Below are positions 54,440 through 63,200 of a DNA stretch of 64,000 nucleotides, one piece after another (within the stretch, counting starts at the first letter, position 1; each line of letters starts with the position of its first letter). The notes beneath the pieces were generated by a model that worked only from the letters and a program-made list of their open reading frames with translations, had not been told where the DNA came from and ran no database searches. This DNA is from Thalassospira profundimaris (GTDB lineage: Bacteria > Pseudomonadota > Alphaproteobacteria > Rhodospirillales > Thalassospiraceae). Both the position numbers and the translations under genes were made by a program. Location of the stretch: NCBI RefSeq assembly GCF_003326795.1, contig NZ_JPWI01000001.1, positions 744,001 through 808,000 on the forward strand. The letters are read 5' to 3'.

Positions 54440-54775
54440 CTATCGTCGCTTGCCGCGATTGCGCCCATAGCGCCCGGCATTTTCGGGCCAGTCCACGTAA
54501 TCGGCGGGCTTTTTGCGGACCCATGTGATGAATTTGATGATGTCGGGATGGGCTTTGAGCTTTGCGGGATCATCATAATCGCGCGCAATGGTCGCTTCAT
54601 CAAACAGGCGGTGGATCATGCGATGACAGACCCGGTGCAGCCACTCTGTCTCGGTGCCGCCCTTGGATTTCGGACGCCAGTGATGGCGATCAACACTTGG
54701 CCCGGCAATCATCGGACGGCCACAGACCGGGCAGGGGCCAAGGTCGGTTGCTTCTATGTCATTGGATGCTTGCAT
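54440..54775 (-). CDS. HNH-motif protein
   Basis: A 111-residue protein with a zinc-stabilised HNH fold: CPVCGRP, then DRHHWRPKSKGG and HRVCHRMIHRLF. The tail TWVRKKPADYVDWPENAGRYG is shared by small alphaproteobacterial HNH proteins, as far as I recall. It could nick or cleave DNA, or bind it. It starts 7 nt after the stop of the M48 protease gene on the same strand, so both are probably cotranscribed. The frame is open far upstream, inside the protease gene. Confidence 0.78.
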   Translation of the reverse strand: MQASNDIEATDLGPCPVCGRPMIAGPSVDRHHWRPKSKGGTETEWLHRVCHRMIHRLFDEATIARDYDDPAKLKAHPDIIKFITWVRKKPADYVDWPENAGRYGRNRGKRR

Positions 54776-54782
54776 AGCGGAA

Positions 54783-55676
54783 TTATTGTTCGGGCATCTT
54801 CCGGTTTTCAAAGAATTTCTGCCATGTGCCGGGCTTGAGTGCGCGCAGTGCCTTGATCCGGGCGGTGACCGACGGATGGGTATCAAGCAGGCTGGGGGGC
54901 TGGGTGCTGCGATAGGGGATGATGCGCAGGCGGGTGCGGTTGATCTGATCAATGTGCAACAGCGCATCAATCATGTCTTCGGGACCATTCAGAAGGTCGC
55001 TTGCCCCATGGTCGGCGGCAAATTCGCGATCCCGAATGACCGCACGTTGCAGAAGAAAGCTGATGGTCGGAACGGCACCAAACACGACAATCATCCATGC
55101 CGGCGGATTGAAATCACCAAAGATGAAAATCGCCAGACCAAACAGTGCGATTGTCCATGTCGCACGATACAGGACGTCGGTGATCAGAAGGATGCGGGTA
55201 TCGCCATGCCATGCATGTGCGACCTCATGGGCCAGAATGGCACGCATCTGGCGCGGGGAAAGGTTGTGCAAGGCGTCACTTGAAATGGCAATTGTGGTGT
55301 GATCATCCGTGCCGGTCGTGATCGCATTGACCCCCTTGCCGGGCAGAATGAACAGGTTCGGTCTGTGATCCAGTCCTGCACGATCCGAAAGCAGATGGTT
55401 CATTTCGTGAATGGCCAGATAATCCTTTGCCGGAAGGGGGCTGGCGCGCAGGATTTTCATCAGGATATCGGGCGAGATCATCGGGGTCAGGGCGAGCATC
55501 ATCGCAACCGCAATTCCGGCCGATATCATCATTGATAATCCGCCAAGCATCCAGGCACAGGCGGCAAGAACGCCGATCATGCAGGCCATCAATGTCCCGG
55601 CATGGGACATCCCGCCCGGTTGAATGGCGAGAAATCGCTGAATGAAATCAGGAAGCTGCGGGGTATCATCTGACAT
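54783..55676 (-). CDS. M48-family (HtpX-like) membrane metalloprotease
   Basis: A 297-residue zinc protease. Two N-terminal membrane helices (about 25-75), then the catalytic HEVAHAWHGD near residue 150, two more hydrophobic segments, and the third zinc ligand Glu in REFAADHGA. LDTHPSVTARIKAL near the C-terminus is a family motif. HtpX-like proteases degrade damaged inner-membrane proteins. ATG at 55676 has GGAGAAACC upstream. Confidence 0.9.
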   Translation of the reverse strand: MSDDTPQLPDFIQRFLAIQPGGMSHAGTLMACMIGVLAACAWMLGGLSMMISAGIAVAMMLALTPMISPDILMKILRASPLPAKDYLAIHEMNHLLSDRAGLDHRPNLFILPGKGVNAITTGTDDHTTIAISSDALHNLSPRQMRAILAHEVAHAWHGDTRILLITDVLYRATWTIALFGLAIFIFGDFNPPAWMIVVFGAVPTISFLLQRAVIRDREFAADHGASDLLNGPEDMIDALLHIDQINRTRLRIIPYRSTQPPSLLDTHPSVTARIKALRALKPGTWQKFFENRKMPEQ

Positions 55677-56148
55677 GGTTTCTCCGCATGTTGCGAGTCT
55701 TGGATATCTGTGGCGGGTATCGGACTGATCCGGTTACCGTTTGCGTTCAACGCGGGAATAGCGTTCTGATCTATAGATAGGGATGTTACCGGTCCTTGCG
55801 CAAATCGGGCCGTGTTGATCCGTTCGTCGATTATTGCAGATAAAGCGTTGAGAGTATTGATCTATGACAGGCAATACTGCGGAATCCCGAAGGGTCATTT
55901 CGCCATGCCGAAAACACGATTGCAAACTGTTACTGATTGACGATAAAGCAATGAAATAAAGGGATTTGCGGCGAAATTTTAACACATCCTTATATATTCC
56001 ACTAGAATAGTGGCAGTATGCCATTGGCTAGGTTGCCCGTCGTATCTTTGTTGCGCGGGGCGTTTGCCATGCGTGATAGCCAGATGCCGGAAACCGGTGT
56101 CATGCTATGATAAAGTCAGTGCCAAGGATGGCAAAACGGAAGGATTGA
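55677..56148. promoter_or_regulatory. Gene-free region between the protease and secretion genes
   Basis: A 472-bp divergent region. It contains CCACTA-GAA-TAGTGG (55999-56013), a perfect 6-bp dyad just after an AT-rich TTATATATT, a plausible promoter with operator for the secretion operon. The weak open frame across 55734-56024 on the minus strand shows no coding character. Confidence 0.4.
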
Positions 56149-58695
56149 ATGGGCCTGTTCGATAAAATCCGGCCAACCCGCAAAGCGGATGCGGGGCGTG
56201 AGGGGGATCGCACCCCGCTTGAACGGTTGTTCTGGCGGTCGATCGCGCTCGTGGGCGGATTCTCGATGGTGATCAACATGCTTAACATGGTGATCCCGAT
56301 CTATTCCATGCAGGTATTCGACCGCGTCCTTTCAAGCCGAAGTGTTGATACGCTGGCCCTTTTGACGGTGGGTATCGGGCTTGTTCTTTTGTTCATTGCC
56401 TCGATGGAACAGCTCAGGTCGCGGGTACTGATCCGGGTTGGTACGGCACTGGATTTGCGTCTGGGCGGGGACCTGTTTGCCCATGTGGTCCAGCAATCCG
56501 CACGCGGTGCCCCGATGCGCCAGCGTCCATTGCGCGATCTTTATGGATTGCGCGGCTTCCTGACAGGAAGCGGGCCCTTTGCACTGATTGATTTCATGTG
56601 GGCACCGGTCTATATCGGGGTGGTCTTTATTTTTGATACCCGTCTTGGTCTGGTGGCCTGTGGCGGGGCGGTGCTTTTGATCGCGATTGCGATTGCCAAC
56701 GAAGCCGCAGCAAAGATTTCCGTCGACCGGTCCGAAGAAAGCCAGAACCGCGGTATTGCGCAGGAAGAAACCTATGTCCGCAATGCCGAGGCGATGGAAG
56801 CCATGGGCATGACCCAGTCGGCCCGCCAGCGCTGGCAGGCCGATCAGTCAGATTCTTTATACTGGGAAGGGCAGGCCAGCCGTCGGGTCGGGACATCGAC
56901 CACGCTTTCGCATTTTATCCGGCTTGCCATGCAGGTGTGCTTTATCGGGGTCGGGGCCTATCTGGTTCTGTCCGAAAGCATCACGATCGGGATCATGGTT
57001 GCATCCATGATCCTTGGCATGCGCGGGCTTGCGCCCTTTGACGGGGCTGTGAATGCCTGGCGCAGCTGGAATGCAGCGCGCAATTCGTTTGAACGGTTAA
57101 ACAAAATCCTGCTTGAAAAACGCCCGACCGTCCCGGCACCAATGCCGCGTGGACGGGGGATGGCGGTCAGTGTCGATCGTCTTGTTTTCGCACCACCCAA
57201 TAGCCGCAACGTCCTGTTCAAGGGATTCTCGTTCAAGGCCGGGCCCGGACAAATCATCTCGATTGCCGGGTTTAATGGCGTCGGAAAGACAGCCCTTTTG
57301 AAGCTGATCATGGGCATCTGGTTGCCCGGATCGGGATCGGTCAAGCTTGACGATGTCGAGGCATCGCGCGCGGATCGTTCGGAAATCGGCGCCCAGATTG
57401 GCTATCTGGCGCAAAACCCGTTCCTGTTCCCCGGGACGATTGCCGAAAATATTGCCCGGCTTGGCAATGCAGAGATGCGGGACATCATTCAGGCCGCCGA
57501 ACTGGCCGGGGCGCATCAGTTTATCCTTGATCTGCCCGATGGATATGACACGCGCGTTGATCGTGGCGGGCGTAACCTTTCAGGCGGGCAACGGCAACTG
57601 ATTGCTCTGGCAGCGGCTCTTTTCTCACGGCCCCGGATGTTGCTGCTTGATGAGCCGACAACGGCCCTTGATGACATCGGGGTTCAGCATATCAGCAATC
57701 TGATTGATGTTCTGCGTCGCAACGGCATTACGACCTTTATCGTCAGTCATGAACGCGCGATTCTGGCGCGCGCGGATGCGATCCTTGCGCTTGCCGACGG
57801 GCAAATCCAGGTTGTCCCGGTAAAGGCTCAGGCGCAACCGGGCAAACCGGCGGTCCAGACCGAGGATATTGCCCGTGGCTTGCCACCGATGCGGCGCAGT
57901 TCCGACCTGCCTGATCCATTGGCGGATGCCGCACCGGTTCAGGCCGCAGCCTTGCAAGATGGTCAGATGCGTATCACGCCCAAACAGATCGAAGTTCCCA
58001 ATCCCGATGCACCTCGACCGATTGTCGAAAAGAATTCGGCCGCCGGTCAGCATCCGGCAAGTGCGATGGACAAGCTTGGTCTTGAAGAACCGGAAATGCC
58101 CGAAATCGAAGATTTCGGCGGGCGCAGTGAAGTCGGATCGGGGCGTGCCCAGGAAGCCAAACAGGCCGCCGGGATCAAGCCCGAAATGAAACCGCAACCA
58201 ACTCCGGGCGGCACGATGATGACCATGCGACCGGTCATGCCCAAGGCAGATAAACCGGCCAAAGCCGGGCTTGAGAAAAAGTCGGTGAGCTGGACGGATG
58301 AGGCGAAGCCTGAAGCCGCCGAAGTCCCCAAAACCACCAGGCCCCCTGAAGCCAAGGTCCCTGAAGCCAAGGTCCCTGAAGGCAAGGGGCGTCCGCGCCG
58401 TCAGGAGACCGCGAAACCAAAGGCCGCACGCCCCGATACAGCAAATCGCAAGGCAGCAGCCCCCAAACGCAAAATGACCGAGGCCGAAGCCATCGCGCGT
58501 GCCCGTGAAGAGGCCGCGATGCGCATGCGCAAGGTGCGCGAAGATGCCGAACGCGCAGCAGCCGAGCGGGCAGCAGCACGCCGGGCCAGAGTGACGGAAA
58601 ATCCCGCTGGCGATACACCTGATGCACCGCGTCGGGGACGGCCGCAATTGCGCGTGGTTGAAGGATCGGCCAAACGTCGACAGGGTGGTGCCTGA
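56149..58695 (+). CDS. Type I secretion ABC exporter with long disordered tail
   Basis: An 848-residue exporter of the PrtD/RsaD type. Five to six membrane helices span about residues 30-310. The ATPase has Walker A GFNGVGKTA near 375, signature LSGGQRQLIALAAAL near 480 and Walker B MLLLDEPTTALDD. Typical PrtD proteins end near 580; here about 270 extra residues follow, rich in Ala, Pro, Lys, Glu and Arg, with a repeated KVPEA unit (EAKVPEAKVPEGKG) and a basic, probably helical end. GGAAGG precedes the ATG. It overlaps the adaptor gene by 1 nt. Confidence 0.93.
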   Translation: MGLFDKIRPTRKADAGREGDRTPLERLFWRSIALVGGFSMVINMLNMVIPIYSMQVFDRVLSSRSVDTLALLTVGIGLVLLFIASMEQLRSRVLIRVGTALDLRLGGDLFAHVVQQSARGAPMRQRPLRDLYGLRGFLTGSGPFALIDFMWAPVYIGVVFIFDTRLGLVACGGAVLLIAIAIANEAAAKISVDRSEESQNRGIAQEETYVRNAEAMEAMGMTQSARQRWQADQSDSLYWEGQASRRVGTSTTLSHFIRLAMQVCFIGVGAYLVLSESITIGIMVASMILGMRGLAPFDGAVNAWRSWNAARNSFERLNKILLEKRPTVPAPMPRGRGMAVSVDRLVFAPPNSRNVLFKGFSFKAGPGQIISIAGFNGVGKTALLKLIMGIWLPGSGSVKLDDVEASRADRSEIGAQIGYLAQNPFLFPGTIAENIARLGNAEMRDIIQAAELAGAHQFILDLPDGYDTRVDRGGRNLSGGQRQLIALAAALFSRPRMLLLDEPTTALDDIGVQHISNLIDVLRRNGITTFIVSHERAILARADAILALADGQIQVVPVKAQAQPGKPAVQTEDIARGLPPMRRSSDLPDPLADAAPVQAAALQDGQMRITPKQIEVPNPDAPRPIVEKNSAAGQHPASAMDKLGLEEPEMPEIEDFGGRSEVGSGRAQEAKQAAGIKPEMKPQPTPGGTMMTMRPVMPKADKPAKAGLEKKSVSWTDEAKPEAAEVPKTTRPPEAKVPEAKVPEGKGRPRRQETAKPKAARPDTANRKAAAPKRKMTEAEAIARAREEAAMRMRKVREDAERAAAERAAARRARVTENPAGDTPDAPRRGRPQLRVVEGSAKRRQGGA

Positions 58696-59999
58696 TGTCC
58701 GGGGTTCAGCTACCAACCGCACGTGAACTTGATACCGATGTCAAACCGCTTGTCCGGCTTGGTTTCCTGATTCTGTTTCTGGGTATGGGATCGGTGATGT
58801 TTTGGGCGGCAACCGCCGAGGTCAATTCTGCCGCGACTGCAAGTGGCGTGGTCGCGCCATTTTCCGGACGCCAGAGCGTGCAGCATCTTGAAGGAGGCAT
58901 CATCAGCGAAATTCTGGTGCGCAACGGTGCGCGGGTAAAGGCCGGTGATGTTCTGATTCGCCTTGATGATACCCGGTCACGTGCAAGCTTTGATCTGCTC
59001 AATAACCGGTATCTCAATTCCCTGGCGACGCAAACCAGACTGATCGCAGAGCGCGAACAGAAAGACCATCTGGTATTCCCGCCTGCGCTTGAAGATCCGC
59101 GCTATTTCTCGATTACCGACTCGCAACGTACCCTGTTTGAAAGTCGTCGCAGTGCCTTCAAGGGCGAGCTCGAACTTTATGACGAGCGGATCAAGGAATT
59201 GCGCCGCGAGATCGTTGGCACGCGTGAGCAAAAAACCGCGTCCGAGCAGCAAGTCGGGATCGTCAAGGAAGAGCTCGCCATGGTCAAGCCGATGGTCGAT
59301 CTTGGCTATGCCCGGCGAACACGGTTGCTTCAGCTCGAAAGCCGGCTGGTTGAAACGCTTGGCAATATCGGACGGTTTTCGGCTGATATCGCAAGGATCG
59401 AGCAGCAAATCCAGCAGGTTAAAGCCAGTCAGTCGCAGTTGATGCGTGATCATTTGCAGTCGATCAATACCGAACTGCGCGATGTGCAAAGCGAGATTTC
59501 CGATCTGAATGAGCGTCTGCGTTCGGCCGAGGATGTTCTGGTGCGGTCCGATATCAAGGCCCCGCGCAACGGGACCGTAACCAATATGCAATTCACCACG
59601 GTTGGCGGGGTCATTCCGCCCGGAGCACAGGTTCTTGAAATTGTGCCGCTTGATGACCGGCTGGTCATTGAGGCCCGCGTTTCACCCAATGATATTGATG
59701 TGGTTTCTACGGGGCTTTCGGTGAATATCCGTGTGACCGCATTCAGCCAGCGCTGGTTCGCGCCGGTCAAGGGTGTGGTGACCGATGTGTCCCCGGACCG
59801 GCTGACCGATTCGGAAGGAAGATCGTATTTTCAGGCCATGGTCGAGATCGATGCAGACAGTCTTGCCGAGCATGAAGGCATGATCCTGTCCCCTGGCATG
59901 CCCGCCCAGCTTGAGATCGTAACAGGCTCGCGAACGATCCTTGCCTATCTGTTCTCCCCGATTACGACCAGTTTCGAGCGCGCTTTCCGCGAGCAATGA
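58695..59999 (+). CDS. HlyD-family type I secretion adaptor
   Basis: A 434-residue membrane-fusion protein. One inner-membrane helix (about 22-40), a lipoyl-like half motif APFSGRQSVQHLEGGIISEI, a long coiled coil (about 95-285, dense in Glu, Arg, Gln and Leu), the returning half DIKAPRNGTVTNMQFTTVGG and a beta-barrel ending at the C-terminal TILAYLFSPI. It links the ABC exporter to an outer-membrane TolC-like protein, which is not encoded in this window. Confidence 0.95.
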   Translation: MSGVQLPTARELDTDVKPLVRLGFLILFLGMGSVMFWAATAEVNSAATASGVVAPFSGRQSVQHLEGGIISEILVRNGARVKAGDVLIRLDDTRSRASFDLLNNRYLNSLATQTRLIAEREQKDHLVFPPALEDPRYFSITDSQRTLFESRRSAFKGELELYDERIKELRREIVGTREQKTASEQQVGIVKEELAMVKPMVDLGYARRTRLLQLESRLVETLGNIGRFSADIARIEQQIQQVKASQSQLMRDHLQSINTELRDVQSEISDLNERLRSAEDVLVRSDIKAPRNGTVTNMQFTTVGGVIPPGAQVLEIVPLDDRLVIEARVSPNDIDVVSTGLSVNIRVTAFSQRWFAPVKGVVTDVSPDRLTDSEGRSYFQAMVEIDADSLAEHEGMILSPGMPAQLEIVTGSRTILAYLFSPITTSFERAFREQ

Positions 60000-60036
60000 G
60001 TTTTTCGGTACGCCGGACAGGTGTGTCGGGTGACCT

Positions 60037-60070
60037 ATACAACCTGACAGAATCTGACAGGTTGTATTTT
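60037..60070 (+). terminator. Terminator after the adaptor gene
   Basis: ATACAACCTG pairs perfectly with CAGGTTGTAT around an 11-nt loop and runs into TTTT. It separates the RTX gene from the exporter operon. Confidence 0.85.
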
Positions 60071-60136
60071 GGGCTTCCAAATCCCGAGAAAACATGAAAA
60101 AAAACTAAAATAGTTTGATTTTCAAGCTATCAGCAG

Positions 60137-60165
60137 TTGATGGCCTGTGAGGAGTTATTTATACT
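60137..60165 (+). promoter_or_regulatory. Sigma-70 promoter of the RTX gene
   Basis: TTGATG (60137-60142) and TATACT (60160-60165) are spaced by exactly 17 bp. The -10 lies inside a perfect palindrome at 60157-60176. The RTX start is about 70 bp downstream. Confidence 0.65.
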
Positions 60166-60176
60166 ACTGTATAAAT
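60157..60176. promoter_or_regulatory. Operator-like palindrome overlapping the -10
   Basis: ATTTATAC-TACT-GTATAAAT has perfect 8-bp arms and covers the -10 element, as expected for a repressor site. The regulator is unknown. Confidence 0.55.
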
Positions 60177-60245
60177 CGATTCCGTGGCCCTATACGCTGT
60201 TTCGGGATCAGGTAAATCAAAATTCCCATGTAGGGAGTACGTGTC

Positions 60246-63200
60246 TTGGCTTCGCCCGCCAATCAAGATGATGGTACCGGTATCACCGGTACGGATATTG
60301 AACAGGTCCTTGATAGCCGCGCAGAGGATGAATCTGCGGCGGCTAATTCTGATTCCGGGTCCGGTTCACAGGGCGATGGCAATTCCCCTTCCTCTGCCAA
60401 TCAGATTTTTACCAATGTGCAGAACGTCATCGGCAGTGCCTATGACGATGTTCTGGTTGGCGATGGTTCGAACAACACCCTGATCGGTGGCGAAGGCGAC
60501 GATATCCTTGAGTCGGGCGAAGGCGAGGATGTTGTTACAGGTGGCGCAGGACGCGACACTTTTGTGCTTGAAAGCGGCTTTGAAAAAACCACCATCACCG
60601 ATTTCAATGTTGAAGAAGACGAACTGGCCTTTACCGACCTTGGCGTGAACAGCATCAATGACCTGATGTTGCTGGCTGCTGATGATGGTGCTGGCAATGT
60701 GGTCGTGACCTTTGCGAGCGGTGATGTCCTGATTTTGCAGGGTGTCAGCAAGGCGCAGCTTGCAGGCGCAACCATTGTCGAAGCACCGCAGATTTCCCCG
60801 GTAACTGTCGTTTCCGATGACAGTGCCACTGCTGATACCGGTAGTGACGCAGCCGCAGAAGACACCAGTAATGTCATTGACGGAACGTCTGGTGACGACA
60901 CGATTGTCGGATCGGATGGCGACGATGTGATTTCGTCTGGCGGTGGTGTCGACAGCATTGACGGTGGTGCAGGTGAAGACACCCTGTCGCTTGATGGTGC
61001 CACGGATGGCATGCGTGTCGATCTTGGTCAGGGCCTTGCGACCGATGATTTCGGAGCAAACCGCGTTTCCTTTGACGCTATCGAAAATGTTCAGGGAACA
61101 TCGGGCAATGATGTTCTGGTCGGGGATGCGGGCAATAACACGCTAGGTGGCGGTGCTGGCGACGACACATTCAAAGCCAGTGACGGGAATGACGTCATTG
61201 ATGGTGGAACTGGCGAAAACACCATTGACTACAGCGGCTCCGAACAGGGTGTCAGGGTTGATCTCGATTCCGGTGCCGCTCAGGAAAATACGTCAGACAG
61301 CACAACGCCGAGCGCCGATGATGCTGAGAATGGTGGTGCCAGTGGTGGTGTATCCGATACGGGCAACACAGATAGTGGTGCAACGGATAGCGGAACGGAT
61401 ACCAGCAACACCGATACAGGTGCAGGCTCAACCGATACGACCAGCGGATCGACGGGCACGGACACCACCGATACCGGAACAACCGGTTCTGAAACCGATG
61501 GCTCTGACACTAGTGATTCAGGTGCTGGTGGTTCGGAAACGGGTGCAGCCGATGGCGGGGCGTCGGATCAGACCGACACGACGAATTCTGGCAGCACGGG
61601 CGAAAGCAATAGCGGGTCGGATACAGGTTCCGGAACTGGCGCGGATGGCAGCGGATCTGATGGTTCGAGCAGCACGGGCGATACGACATCAGGTGACAGC
61701 AACACGGGTGGTGAGGCGTCCGGCGGAACAGACAGCACCACTGGTGACAGCAGCACGGATTCGGGCGCAACATCGGGAACCGATACGTCTTCTGGCGATA
61801 CGACCGGGGGCAGCAGTTCCTCTGACGCGGGTGCGACGGATGGGAGCGCCGGTGATTCGGCGTCAGGTTCGTCTGGTAGCGATACGACAGCAGGTGGAAG
61901 TGGTTCGGACAGTGTGACCGGATCGGACGGCACCGATACGACCGGTGGCGCGGGTTCGGATGGTTCCACGGCGACCGATGGTTCATCGACAGGTGATTCC
62001 GGTTCATCTGCCGGCGAGACGGGTTCTGGCGATACCACATCCGGTGATACCGATGCAGGTGATACCGGCACAGACAGCACGAATGGTGGTGCCGCGGCAG
62101 AAACCGGGACCGGTTCGGACGGGTCGGATAACAGTTCCGACACCCGGACCGATACCACGGGTGGCAGCAGCGGTGTGGACACTTCGGGGACAGAGACGTC
62201 TGGCACCGACAGTTCCGGCACAGAGACTTCTGATACTGGCGCTTCCGAAACCGAAACGGATAGCGCAAGCGGATCAGATACGACATCCGGCTCTGATGGT
62301 TCAGATACATTGGGCGCGGGCGAAGGCACAACAGGCGGCAGTGATACCGGTACGGATGGTGCGTCCGGATCGGATACGACGGCTGGTGGCGATGGGTCGG
62401 ATACCACATCTTCCGGGACGGAAAGTTCCGGTGGTGATGGCGCGACCGCGCAAGAAGACAACAGCACGTCTGGTGCGCAGGCTGGTGCAGATACCACCGG
62501 CACAGGTGCCACCGATGGCAGCAGTTCGGAAAGCAATGCCGATTCCGGATCCGGTGATACGTCGCCTGGCGGAATTGATGAAACGGGTGCGTCCGATGGT
62601 TCTGCATCCGGTGGCGCAGACGCCGAAAGCGGCACGGATCAGACCGGCGGAACAGACACAACAGCACAAAGTGAAACCACTGAGGGTGACGGTGCCGGTA
62701 CGGATACCGGTGCCACATCGGAAGGCGGCGAGACGGCTTCCGAAAGCAATGACGGTTCTTCAGCAACCGATGGTGGCGAAGATACCGGTGCGACGGCCTT
62801 TGATAATACACCGACTGCGGGCGATGACCTGGTTCAGGGCGGCGATGAGGCCGATGTCTTCGGGGGCGGTGCCGGAAACGACACTCTTCAGGGCAATGGC
62901 GGCGATGATACGCTTGAAGGCAATGTCGGCGACGACCTTCTGCAGGGGGCAGAGGGCAATGACGTTCTGCGCGGCGAAGCCGGGAATGACGTGCTTCAGG
63001 GCGGTGACGGGGATGACAGCCTTGATGGCGGTGACGGCAATGATGTGCTTCAAGGGGGCTCGGGCAACGATCTTCTGATCGGTGGTGACGGCAATGATGT
63101 CATGGCTGGCGGGTCGGGAAATGATTTCCTGCGCGGTGGTGCCGGTGATGACCACATTCAGGGTGGTAGCGGAACCGACACGGTCAGCTATAGCGATGCC

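Noticed and set aside
55734-56024. 96-codon minus-strand ORF in the intergenic region
   Set aside because: No ribosome site, no coding-like composition, and it covers AT-rich promoter-like sequence.
61273-62796. CRISPR-like or tandem-repeat array
   Set aside because: The units are irregular in length and sequence with no fixed repeat and unique spacers; it is protein low complexity.
61510-63078. Long ORFs of 355-433 codons on both strands across the RTX linker
   Set aside because: They arise because the Ser/Thr/Gly/Asp codons lack stop complements. Their products are monotonous (Pro/Ser/Val- or Arg/His/Cys-rich) and the RTX frame explains the region.
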